A program made the translations under genes and the position numbers. From Taxillus chinensis (Eukaryota; Streptophyta; Magnoliopsida; Santalales; Loranthaceae): 64,000 bases of DNA. The stretch covers positions 46,893,199-46,957,198 of the forward strand of contig CM042088.1 of assembly GCA_023512835.1 (NCBI GenBank), read 5' to 3'. The notes beneath the pieces were generated by a model. It made no database searches. It was not told the origin of the DNA and saw nothing but the letters and a program-made list of their open reading frames with translations. Positions 35,672 to 47,721 of this stretch are shown here, in pieces. Every line of letters begins with the position of its first letter. Positions within the stretch are counted from its first letter, which is position 1.

Positions 35672-38600
35672 ATGGCGATGTCGTTCTCGCCTGCCACTCT
35701 TCCGCGTTCCGCGTATCAGCCCCAGATAACCCCTATCAAATGCTTCATTCCCCTCCAAGGTAAACCATTCGTCATCTCTTGAACCCACCCTTAAACCCTC
35801 TGTTTTTTATTCTATTGCTGCAAGGGGTGTTAGAGCACTTGATTTCTGGACTGTTCGGGCCCTGAAGTATCGGGTGGTAGAGAGTAGACTATGGAGTAGA
35901 GACCCATTTGTTGTCGGGGACTTTTGACAAACCGTTGGTGTGTAGACTCAGAAACAGCTTCAAATTGCTAGCAAAACAGATCATGAACGGTCCAGATAAC
36001 GCATAGCTATACTAGCAGATAGTTACCAGGCATATTTTTGGGCCTTGCCAACTTATAAGCTTTAGGATTCGCATGTTGGGTCTCCTTGGTTGGACAAGGA
36101 TGTACACATAGTTGTATGCGCCAGTTTATTTTATCTACTTGGGTTGGATATCTGGATTATTTATGGGTGATTTCAGTAATCGAGTCTTATTTTTCAGTTT
36201 CATTGTTATGCTGTTGTGAAGATAGTTGAATTTTGCTACATGTACTTTAAGACAGTCAGGGTTTTCGGATCTTTAAGGAATGTAAGTTTTGATGGCAATA
36301 CATGACGCTTGAAATGTGGTCATTTACGTCATGACTAATATTATTTTGGGTGCTCAATGGGTTTTACGTTATTCAATTAGCGCTTTATGGTTATGGATGG
36401 AGATCAGGCTCTCCAATTTAATCAACATTGTAGTTGATAAAAATTTCAGATTCTTATCATAAGGTACTTGATCGTGCGAAATACAACACAGTGTGTGCTT
36501 CTTGGCGCTCTGCCGCCAATTATGTGAGTTTACAGCTCGGTTCCGGAATGTTGTCTTTAAAGCCCATCACTGCAAACCAGTTTCACGTTAACAGGCAAGT
36601 TGATGGACAAATCATCTATTCTGCATGTCAAGTCTTCTTCTTCTTCTTCTTCTTCTTCTTTTTTTTTTTTTTTTAGTGTGCCTTCATTATTACTTGTGCA
36701 ACTGGACACTCTCATAGGATGCACTATTTCAATTTTTGGCCCCATGCTTATGTCATATTTTAATTTTAATTTTTTTCTCCAGGGTAGGAGTTTTCAAATG
36801 TGCAACTACAGAAGAGATTGAGGCTGAAAAATCTTCTATTGAGAAAAGTGTGGTACGTGAGCTGTGGATGGCGATTTATTAATATGGAGTGCCAAGGGCC
36901 AAAGGCTATTTTTTGTTCTTTTGGTTGGATTTCTTCTAGTGAAAAATTTGACCTATAATCATAGTATTGTATTTTCTGCATTTTTGGTTATACAGAAGGA
37001 GAGGATGGAGAAATCCCTCGACACAGTTCGAACTAATTTTAATTCCATAAGGACCGGAAGAGCAAGTCCTTTCATATTAGATCAAATTCTGGTAAACACT
37101 TCTGCAATCTGAAATTAAGCTTTGTTTGTGCATGGTTGCGGGAATCTGGCCATGCAAACTATATTGGTTTAATTCTCTAAATGTGTCTTCAAGATTCTTT
37201 TTCGTAATTGTTATTTAACAATAGTTGTCAAGTGACAAGTAGTATGAGAGGCACATCATGTTGTCTACTCTACCTGGATTTCAATAATCCAGATTATTTG
37301 GGCCCTTTTAGATTCTTCTCTAAAAGGGCCTTAAAACCTGTAGTTTACCCAGGCGACATGTCTCTTTCCCTATTTGTTATGAATTATGATGATTTCTAGT
37401 ATTGCTAGGACATATTCTTTTAAGTCATAAAGCAAGATTGTAACCACTAACTTGTTCTAGGTTGAGTACTATGGAGCTCCGATGAGCTTGAAGAGCATAG
37501 CACAGATAAGTAGCCCCGACTCAAGTTCTCTGGTGGTTCAACCGTATGATAAGTCCAGGTACAAGTTCTAGTTATTTTTTAAATAAAACATTATGAGTTG
37601 GCAATTTTTAAAAAGAAGATATGGCATGAACGTAAAGGAGTCTGCAGAATCAAATTCTATCATTTATTATTTTGGAATAGTAATTGGGGAAAGCTAAATG
37701 CTATACAATATAAAGCTTCGATTCCCAGTTTATTATACAGTTCACTGCTTTCCTGTATCACTAAATGATATAGAGTGAATTGTACAATAGTTTATACTTT
37801 ATAGTTCGATTCTTCCTTTTTTGGGGCCTAAACTATTCTAATAAAGTTTATTCAAGCTCATGATTTTCAGCTTAAAAGCCATAGAGAAGGCAATAGTTAG
37901 TTCTGATCTTGATTTGACTCCCAATAATGATGGAGAATTGATACGTTTGTCTGTTCCTCAGCCTACTTCTGAGAGAAGGAAGGTACTACTTTTTGTTAAT
38001 CCTGATCATTTGTAATGTGGAAACATTGTCCTAAAGTTTGTTTTTAATTAGCCAAACCATTCATTACCTTTATAATTTATACCAGGTCCTCAGAATATGT
38101 GATTTTTTTTGTTCTTGTTGTTCTTGCTATTTTAAGTCATGGAAGTAACCATAGTTGTATTTATAACACAATGCTACATGCATATTAGTATTTGATTTTA
38201 TTATACAAAAATTAAAAGCCAAACTCATGATAAATGTATATTGATTAAACATATAAATCTTGTCATACAAACAATCAATGTCCTTTAAGATGTGAAAATG
38301 ATGCGGCATATAAAAAATAAAATAAATATTTATTTTATTTTGTTTCCTATTTCTTTGGGGTTTTTTTGTTTGCTTATAGATAAATATTAAGGTTTTTGTT
38401 CAGAGATCAATTTTTATAACTTTACATTGATTTTATCAATTTTATCTTTGTTACTTGTGCTATTGTTGCGGTCAACGGGGAGATTAATTCTATCAATGCC
38501 CGAATAAAAGAATCATCAATATGGTGGATTGAGGAGAGGAAGATGACTCAGGTTGCTAAACGAAAAATGGACATAGTTCTAGTGAAGCAAAGGAAGATGA

Positions 38601-41600
38601 TGGAATTGAAACAACTTATATGATTCAGAGGATGCTATTATTACCACTTTGTACGTGCGAACAAGATTAAAGATAATCCAAAAATCATTTGATTCATGCT
38701 AATTGAGATTGATGAAGAAGTGAAATTTGTCAATTAGACGGATGACAAGCTTTGTCCTCTATGTAATGCATCTAACCTAGATTGTCAAGATCTACATCGG
38801 ACTATGGTTGAGATAAGTTGATTCATGTATAAAACTAAATACTTGATAAGTAAGGCAATTCTAATTAAAAACTAAGGGTAAAAACATTATCCCATTATCA
38901 AACTCTTACATATTGGGTTGGGGTTTACCCGTTCGGTCCTATTCGAACCTACCCGCTACCTGTAATTAAAATTTATATAAATGGGTGAGTTAGTTGAAAA
39001 TTTTATTTTATGACGGATTGAATTGATTGATATGTGAGAATGCTTAAATCTGCTACTAGCCCGATTCATTGCATCCTATTCAATAAATTTAAAATACATA
39101 AAACAAGTCAAAAATTTCATTCTTTTTTTGTGTGAATTGTATGTTTAATCGTGGCACCCAAAGTATCATACTATCAATTTGGATAAAAATTAAGACAATG
39201 TTTTTATTTTCTTTTTATTTATCATTTCATTTTTAAAACTTCAAAGGAAAAATGTAATTGTAAATGTCTAATAAATAATTTACTTTTAATTATAATTAGT
39301 TTATACTTTATACGTTTAATTTGTTTATCGTATATTGTTTAATTATAGACCGGTAAATGACAATTGATACTTGCTCAATTCGTCATACTTGTTAGTTGGC
39401 ATATGCTAAAAATTTAATAAATCCACCATTTATTAAAGTTAACGGGTCGATTGAAAAGTAAAAAAAGTACTCACCTGCCAATAACGTGTCAGTTGATAAT
39501 TTAAACTTTCATCCGATTCCATCGGACCTATGCATCTGTTTACAATTATAATCAAAAACATACTTGATTCAAGGTAAAGAGATAAATCTTCCACGTGATC
39601 TTAAGAAGAGATAAGATCATTGCAATTATGAGGCTAAAGAACAGGCTCATAATTTTGGATTGTGTACACTTTTGCTTGTTCAAGAAAACATACAGGAGAC
39701 CCGTTGATGAATTTTATTTTGTGTTCACTGTATACTCAACGAGGAGCTAATTTGGTATTTGTAGTTGTTGACAAGTTTTTCATAATGCCTCATTTTATTT
39801 CATTTTGGAAAAACTGTGAAATTGTTCTTTTTGGAGGTGATTCATTTGCATGGAGTACCTAAATTTACAGCACCACATGTGCTCAATCTAATGGCTAGAT
39901 TGAAGTGACTAACAAAGCTTTGGGATTTTAATCCAGTATTTGTGGAGAGAAGTTAAACCATTGAGATTAGACATTTATGCATTTGGAGCTTGCTTATAAT
40001 AATTTTGTTCATCGTATATTAAGAGTTTTTTTTTATGCTTTATATGAATTTGACACAATCACCTAATGGCTAAGATGGTAATGTGGTTGCCAAAAACATG
40101 ACTGAGCAGTATCAATCTATAACTGTAAATGTTCGAGAGAAGATTGAATGTGCTAACGCTAATTATAAGGTAGGCTGCTGATTCACACCTACGCTAGAAT
40201 ATGTTTGATGTAGGAGATCACATGATAATGTTTTTGTAGAATGTGAGGTTTCCTGTTGGTTAGTACAAGAAGTTACAGTCTAAACAACAATGTGTATGTT
40301 GTTGCATTACCTGATAATATAATTATTTCTCAGACGTTAAATATGGTACACATTTATCTGTTTCATCATAAGATTCTGTCATTGTATACTGTAGCAAACT
40401 TGCAATTGAATTCCTTTTTAGCGAGAGAGAATGACGTGGTGTACGAAAAATAAAATAAAATAAGCATTAATTTTATTTTGTCTCCTATTTCTTTCAGGTT
40501 TTCTTGTTTGTCTATGAATAAGTACTAGAGTTATTTGTTTAGAGATATCTCATACATGATTTAGTTTTTATGAAATGTACATTTATTTTATCAATTTTAT
40601 CTTCGATTTGTTTGAATAGATTTAATTGTTGCAATCAATTTTTTCTAAACGGGGTTCCTGAAATTTTCACTTCTTTGCCCTTTGCAGGAATTATTGAAAA
40701 TTGTTTCTAAACAGACAGAAGAAGGAAAGGTACATTAATCATTTTGATGGCAATTTTAGTTATCTATACATTTTGTTACACAATATTTTGAAGGTCTTTA
40801 ACACTTTTTTTAAAAGAATTTAATACCTTTTGCAGTTCATCAAAGCTCCAGTGAATGCATGCTGGATTGGACTAAGTAAACTTGTTTTCAGAACTGATTT
40901 TTAATTTTTTTTTCTTAAAATGTCAATCTTTCCAACCTTACTGTACATTTTTTACTAATATGGAAGATGATTCATAATCCATAGGTATGTTAAAGTCACT
41001 GAATTTTATTAGAAGCAAGATTACACGACGGCATTTCAAATTTTAGTTCTTTGTTCAGTTTTATATTATGAATTACGTGGCCCAGTTTATTGAGCATCTT
41101 AGTCCAAACAAAATTTCTCATGATTTCTCAATAATTTGCCTTTCTTAGGTTGCGTTGAGGAATATCAGAAGAGATGCTTTAAAAGCCTATGAAAAACTTC
41201 AGAAGGTTTAGGTTTTTATTGGTTGTGTATTTGTTTGTGGTCAATTATTGCTCTGTAGGATTGTTTTCTTAATCATATTGTTGCAGGAAAAAAAACTTTC
41301 TGAAGATCATGTGAAAGACTTGTCAATTGATCTGCAGGTAACTGTTCTATACACATTCTACAGTCATCATTTTGGGTGGCTATGTTCCGGGGACTTGGAA
41401 TTGCAGCACTGATGTCCCTGTATGTGTTGAGATTGTGTTTGGTTCATCTGAATTGGATTGAGAAATCACTTACCAGACCAATTTCAAAATTGAGGAACAA
41501 TGTGTTTAACCCTTGAGCTGCTTCAACTTCTCGTTTGGTTTATTTGTATTGGGAATGAGAGTGGGAAATTGTGATACCATATGGATGGGAGCTTTAGTAA

Positions 41601-42050
41601 TAATGGCATTGTCTAGGCTAAGTTCCTGTCCATTTTTTCAATTCAGTTTGGGATAATACCTTGCAGATAGAATCACACTTTGGACGATAATTTTTTTTAC
41701 CCATTTTGTAATACAGAAATTGACTGATGGGTATACCAAGAAGGTTGAAGCCTTGTACAAAGAGAAAGAAAAGGTATGATTCACTTCTGATGCCTGTTGC
41801 ATGGGGGTTTTTGAGCCTTATATATTTAAGTGAAGGAAAATTTTGCATGGCACGTGGCCTATATGCTGCTCCATCTGCTGGTGGTTCATTTGGAGGAAAA
41901 TGAAGTAATCATACAAGGCAGAGTTTCATTAATTTTTGCCCAATTTCTAATTTCTTTTTCCATTCAGAACAGTACTTTTTCCAACCCAAAATGAATCCCC
42001 ATCGTACTTACTTGCATTGCCTTCCTCTGTAGGAACTGCTAAAAGTGTAA
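35672..42050 (+). CDS. RRF: Ribosome recycling factor, chloroplastic
   Basis: Eleven exons join without a break: 35672-35759, 36450-36594, 36783-36852, 36996-37091, 37461-37558, 37871-37982, 40688-40729, 41149-41205, 41287-41337, 41717-41773, 42033-42050; the product is 277 residues (Arabidopsis plastid RRF has 275). RRF and EF-G split the plastid 70S ribosome after termination. Residues 1 to about 85 are the plastid transit peptide. The RRF domain follows, with [50 protein letters not shown] and [18 protein letters not shown] in the usual order. Intron 2 uses a GC donor (AG|GCAAGT). Intron 6 (37983-40687) contains a dead retrotransposon. In-frame ATGs exist upstream (35498, 35528), but 35672 gives a family-like transit peptide. 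TGGGCC-type site II motifs (about 35506 and 35540), typical of translation-gene promoters, lie just upstream. Confidence 0.96.
36633..36674. repeat. (TTC)n plus poly-T tract in RRF intron 2
   Basis: About nine TTC units followed by 15 T, in the middle of the 188-bp GC-AG intron. Length variation here could affect splicing of this intron. Confidence 0.9.
38312..40636 (+). mobile_element. Decayed Ty3-type LTR retrotransposon in RRF intron 6
   Basis: Two diverged direct copies flank about 2 kb: 38312-38474 and 40447-40636 share TTTATTTTATTTTGTTTCCTATTTC, GTTTATCAATTTTATCTT-like and ATTGTTGC(G/A)(G/A)TCAA blocks and are taken as LTRs. Between them, 39708-39860 translates as [17 protein letters not shown] and [10 protein letters not shown], matching the integrase core of Ty3 elements (pattern RG..S.FVVVDRFSKMAHFI). 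Further on come [17 protein letters not shown] and [10 protein letters not shown], and [12 protein letters not shown] at about 40130. Numerous stops and frame changes make it inactive. It is in the same orientation as the host gene. Confidence 0.75.
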
Positions 42051-44623
42051 CAAATGATTGTGTACGCGACTCTTCTTAATGCCTCATCGCGTCGTCAAGG
42101 ATTGTCTTCTTGCATGATCGCTTCATACCTCTGTTTGTAGAGCAGCTTTGTTTTGTTTTGTTCTGCTTAGTGTTTTGCTCGATTAGCTGTGTAAAGAAGG
42201 TAATCAATACAACTGGGAACTTGATTTATTTCCCCGTTTATGACTTTCATATGATCATCATCACCCTCCATGTAGGGCTTTTATTTTTATGAAGTTGCCC
42301 AACCAATATCTTGGAAACGTGGGCTACAAGAAGAAAAAAAGAGGTGGGGAAACGTTTAAATGGGCCTTATCCGCTTAAATGGGAATGTTGCATTGTTTCT
42401 GCTGCTTTGCTTTCTTCAGATCTCTAGCTAGGAGTGTAAATTTAATACTGTTTTTTGTTTTTATTTTTAAAATATAATAACTGTTTTTAAATACAAAAAA
42501 AGTTTAAAATAATAAAATAATATTTTAAGTTTTTAAAAAAAAAAGTAAATTTATGTTATTTTTATTTTTCATTTGAAAATAATTATTATATCAGAAAAAT
42601 AAAAATAGAAAATGTCTTTTGCTTTTTTCCTCATTTGTTGTCAATAATTTTTATTTTTCCTGTCAGTTTCATGATGAAACTGATGTTCATTGGGCCAGCT
42701 CATACACACTATACTTGAGATATGAGTTAGACAGATCATCCATCACCCGTCCCATACCAACACTAATGCCTCGGGATGTACAGGCTCCAATCCCAAAGGA
42801 CGTACTGATGTGTTCTTCTTGATAGCTATGTGCTAAGTGGAGGACATTAATAAGACAATGACCCCGTTTAGGGCCCTCTGCAAGGGACCGAATCGGTCCG
42901 TTAAAAAAAATAATAAGTACGCAGCACGTCTGCATGCATCATAAATTTAAATGATTACTATTAAATCTTATGCATTAAAATACATATTAAACTGTCCATC
43001 GCTTTTTCTTTTTCGACTTTGATAGACCTCATCAACAATAAATATGAAATTACTGTAACTTAAAATAACAGATTTAACGGCGGTATTATTGTCACGTTTT
43101 TAGTTTATATTTAAAATTTTTAATGTTTAATAATACCACTTTTTAGTAATCTTAGAGCATTTTCCATGGAGGCGCTACATCGTTGTATATAATGTAAAAA
43201 CACAAAAAAAAAAAAACCCTCTCCTTATTTTTTGGCAGTTTTTTTTATAAGATTAGAAAATTTTAATCCAAAGTAAAGGCTCTGAACGAAGAGGGGGAGG
43301 GGGGGTTGTATGGTGCTAACGCCATATATGATTTATCATATCATAGAAAGTAATAGTATCTAATTTGTTCTCAATTCTTTTACCTATTTTTTATTTATCA
43401 TTAGGTCGTTTTTGCAGCGATGTGCCAACTACAAGTACAGAGATGCGGATCTTTAATATTATCTTTTTGCCTTTGAGTTGTTCCCTCATGCACACACCAC
43501 ATTTTCCCAGCGCCGACTCCCCTTTTCTAGCAGGTTACCCTTTGCTTGGTAGATATGGAAAAAGAGTGAAAGTAAAGAAAATATATGAAAAATTATTTTC
43601 CATATACATGGAAAGCTATGGAAAATATATGTTTACCCTTTGCAATGTTTTCACCCTCAAAATGGTGCGAAAATATATGAAAAATAAATAGTATCAATAT
43701 TTTCTAAAAATACCCTTATTAATTTAAATTTTATTTTTAAAAATTAGGGATAAAATTGGCAAACGTATCATAAAGTTTTTTTTCCACTTTTTTCTACCTC
43801 TTACCAATCACTCTTTTTTTACATCCTTTTTCTTTCAACCTCCTTCCTATATATTTTCTTTCCACTCTTTTTTTTTATAGGTATTGACAAGTAAAGGGTT
43901 AAATTTAATGTAATGGGTTAAAAATAAAAAATAAAAAATATTTTATTTTACTATGAAAATTACTTTAAAATAAAATAATGATTTGAAGAGGCCTTAGTGG
44001 TTCTTGCGCCACTATTTAATAAACAGAGATTGACGGAATGAAAAAAAAACATACATATAATATATTAGGTGTCTGACTGTCTGAGAGGCAATGAGGCCAA
44101 CGGAGAAAGGATGGCAAAACGACTATCCTTCTTCGAAGACTTATTTTTAAGAGGTGCAGGGCACTGTTATATTACTTATATATATATATATATATATGTA
44201 TTAAAGGCCCGCACGATGTGACGGTTGGACCCTAGATTTTATGTGGTCCGGCTCCGCGGCGAGCCTACGCGTCTTTTTCCAATGCTTTAAATCAACCCAT
44301 TTACCGTCAAAATAATATAATAATATATTCTCATCACTTTTTTAAAAAATAATGAAGGAAATTATTAAAAGATATTAGAAGAAGCATAGTAATAAGAATT
44401 TATCAAATTACATATGTCACATTTATCCATTAGGGGGGCCGGGGGGGGGTTTTTTGTGGGCTGCCCCCTCTGGGGGGGGAAAAGTCCAGTCATCAAGAGC
44501 TGAGGAAAGGTGTAGTCGTGCAAACACATTTTTTACTCCATTTAACTTTTTTATTATTATTTCAAAGTCAAAGTATGCAGCTGATCAAATCAACTATAGT
44601 GGATTTAAATCTAGTGGTAGTGC

Positions 44624-44636
44624 AACACACACACAG

Positions 44637-44696
<60 letters not shown>
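44624..44696. repeat. Compound (AC)n(AT)n microsatellite
   Basis: A run of CA units passes directly into AT units. It explains the Thr-His and Ile-Tyr repeat ORFs found there. Confidence 0.95.
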
Positions 44697-44699
<3 letters not shown>

Positions 44700-46306
44700 T
44701 TCAACATTGCTACAGCCAGCCAAATTACGTGCAATCGCCGCCAGATTTCCAGCTTATGTTTATAGTTCAAAATATATAGTAAAATATAAATGTGAAACAA
44801 GCTTCCAGCCAAATATGTCTACAAAAGGTAGCGCATTTTCTTGATATTGTTATTTTTAAATTTTTTTTATTTCTATACGAAATTTCTTAACAACCTACCT
44901 AATACCTATAAATAAACTTTTTATTTTTATATACAAAGTCATAATGGAAACATCATTTTTTAAAAAATAAAAAATGAAAATAAAAAAAGAGGCAACATAT
45001 TACATAAAATTATCATCACCTCCTAGATTTTCTGCCTTTGATCTTACTATCCAAAAACAACCTTCTAAATATCAACATTGATTTTTTTACTTCTTTCCAA
45101 AATGTTGACTAATAGTCAAAAATCCCTCATCTTCTTATACGACAGGAGTCTGATCCAAAAAGCCCTTGAACTCCTACTCTAAATACTTCGCCAAACCATT
45201 CCTCTTCCCTTTTCCTCTCTTACAAAAAATAATCAAAATGACTTTTATCAATTTTATGTTAAATGTAATTTATTACTCAAAATTACCTGATTTTTTTTAA
45301 AAATATTTTCTTAAAACTCACAATAAAATTCAAACTAAGCTCTATTCATTTCTTAAAAAAGCATAGTATCCAAATCTCCTTTGGTTTGAATTAGATGCTT
45401 CACAAACTTCTATATTATATCCTTTTAAAAGCTCATCTGTTAGCAAACACAACAATGAGTTTCTTATCTCATGTATAGTGCTATAATTAAATTTACAACC
45501 ATAAATATTAGGATAAGACTATCAACATGACATAATAACAAAGTAAACAAACGAACTCCATGACAAAGACTATCAAAGGAATATCAACACCAACAATGAG
45601 TATAAGTATTTTTATCCGAATAAATTTGTCGAATTCTAATTGAATGATAACATGCTAGTAATGTGTTTTTTTTTTTAAATATATCAAAACACATTATAAG
45701 ACATTGTACATGGCCTCTTGGTTTCTATCATTTATACCAAATTCTACTAGCATACATAATGCATACTCAGAAGACCGACGACGATTAATTCCGATATCTA
45801 CCCAGTTGACGTCTATATGTGTATGGTGTCGGCCGCGGGTGGGGTTGGTGTGGGGTTTGTGCAAATCTGGACCTTGGAAGCCATCTTGTTATTTTGCGCC
45901 TCACGACTCGTCCAAAAAGGCTTTATTTGAGGTACTCACCTGAACCGCTGACCGTAATGGAACCAAGGGTATTATTGTAGCCTTCAAGATCTCTTAGACT
46001 TTTGTCTATCCTCATGACTCACATCTAAACCCATTTTGAATTTATGTTGGGAAACACCTGTAGGTAATGGAACAAGGACAGGAACAAGGACAAGGACAAG
46101 GACGGACCAACCATATGCCCGAAGAAGGCCATTGCTTTTTTCCAAAAATATCATATGCTGTGCATGATTTAATGGGCACCATATAATGGGCACAGTTCAC
46201 GGAGGATTCCACCCACAAAATTCAATCAGGCAAAGGTGGGCGCCCCCAATATAACCAAATAAATCTCCTGTATATCAGTATATGTAGGCAATCCTGCATA
46301 AGTAGG

Positions 46307-46308
<2 letters not shown>

Positions 46309-46337
<29 letters not shown>
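46309..46337. repeat. (TC)n microsatellite
   Basis: About 14 TC units, in the intergenic region. Confidence 0.95.
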
Positions 46338-46342
<5 letters not shown>

Positions 46343-46570
46343 AAAAAATCCTTAAATTCTCACGGTTCAAATAATTATATTATCACTTTTATTAAGTACT
46401 TTGTTTTAAACACACATTCTCTCATTCACCCTTGACCACCAAATTATAGAGTAAAATTATGATTTTATGCATCATAGGTCTCCATTTAAAAAAAAAAAAA
46501 AACTAACCTGCACTTCTTGTTTTTACAATATCAAGCTATGACTAAAAATAGGCTTCTAAACAGACAGAAG

Positions 46571-47127
46571 AAGCATTAACATTGGTTTAATCAAATTAAA
46601 TTTTAAAATTCGATGAAAATTAATACTTTTTCATAAATTAAAATTTTACTTATTCATAATTCAATATAGAATTATTCATTCTACTAATCAAATTAATAAT
46701 AATATATTATTATTATTATTTTAATAACAATAAATAATTATACATTTTCAATTATGAGGAAGCGAACCATCAGAAGGAGAGGGGGAGCAACATTGACTGA
46801 GCTCACAATGCGAGGGAGCGGCAACATCGATGAAGCTCACAATAAAAGGAGGCGACAATATCAACAAAGCTCACAATGGAAGGGGACGACAACACCAATG
46901 AAACTCATGGTCTAGGAAGTAATAACATCGATGGAAAAAAAAGAGATAAAGATGACATGTGATTTTACAGAATCTGCAATCCATTGCTATATTTGATGAA
47001 AAAACAATAATTACAGTATATCAAAATTTAAATTTTAAATTTTAATGAAATCAATGTGACGTTTCTTTTAACATTCATTAATTTTTACAGTTATATTCAT
47101 TTTAATGATACTGATATCAATGCTCTT
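46571..47127. mobile_element. MITE-like element containing a minisatellite
   Basis: The left end AAGCATTAACATTGGTTTAATC and the reverse complement of the right end, AAGAGCATTGATATCAGTATC, are related imperfect inverted repeats. Further in, AAATTTTAAAATTCGATGAA on the left pairs with TTAATGAAATC/AAATTTTAAATTTT on the right. Ends of this form ('gagcattaacattgg') are common in small non-autonomous plant transposons. I found no clear target-site duplication and no coding sequence. Confidence 0.5.
46776..46911. repeat. 34-bp minisatellite, four units
   Basis: Units at 46776-46809, 46810-46843, 46844-46877 and 46878-46911. The first three end with GCTCACAAT; each begins with a purine block (GGAGAGGGGGAG, GCGAGGGAGCGG, AAAAGGAGGCGA, GGAAGGGGACGA) followed by CAAYAYCRAY. 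The period is not a multiple of three, so it is not a coding repeat. Confidence 0.85.
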
Positions 47128-47721
47128 AGCATCTCATAACCTTTCATCTTTTTATTTGTGACATTGCCTTTAGGATCACACATGTCAACGGCAAGAATAC
47201 CCCGTGAGCTTTGAGGAAACAAATAGCAATCAGCCTGATACTACTTTATCACAGGATCAGAATTTTATTCGTGCAACACTTAATACTCCAAGTAAAACTA
47301 ATTTCGTCATGTCTTTTACGATGTTGACTCTTAAGAAGTCATCTGAGCTATCATAGCAATGGTGGGCCGTGGCCTAAACAACAAGAATAAAGATCTGTTT
47401 TTTTTTTCTCTTCACTTCGTCCATACATGTTAACCATCCCCATCAAGTTGTCTGGTTGACCCTTCGCTTCTCCAACATCGCCAGTTCACCCATTCTCACT
47501 TGATCCACGGACCTGCACACTCGGAATGGCCAGTTCACCCATTCTCATCCAACTGGGTATGCGAAACGCGGAGTACATAAATGCAAGGGCAGTACACTTA
47601 TAACTTATGTTTTGGCTTTTACGTGTATATATATATATATAGCACGTCTGCTTTACTACAAGTTAATGGTTGCAAAATTGCAGGCGAAAGATTCCTAGCA
47701 ACATTTGAAGAGATGGTGAAA

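Larger units (their letters stand above)
42051..47721. other. Intergenic region between two convergent genes, about 5.7 kb
   Basis: RRF and the FAP2-type gene point toward each other, so both 3' ends lie at its borders. Contents: low-quality-looking G/T/C homopolymers at 44430-44480, a compound (AC)n(AT)n microsatellite at 44624-44696, CAAGGA hexamer repeats at 46067-46107, a (TC)n tract at 46309-46337, and a MITE-like element at 46571-47127. The ORF at 42619-42822 has no recognisable domain. Confidence 0.6.

Noticed and set aside
42619..42822. 67-residue ORF downstream of RRF
   Set aside because: No known domain and no exon context.
44454..44844. ORFs with Thr-His and Ile-Tyr repeats
   Set aside because: They are translations of the (AC)n(AT)n microsatellite next to low-quality homopolymers.
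46776..46911. Regular repeats that might suggest a CRISPR-like array
   Set aside because: The units are contiguous and degenerate with no spacers, in a plant nuclear context; a minisatellite explains them.
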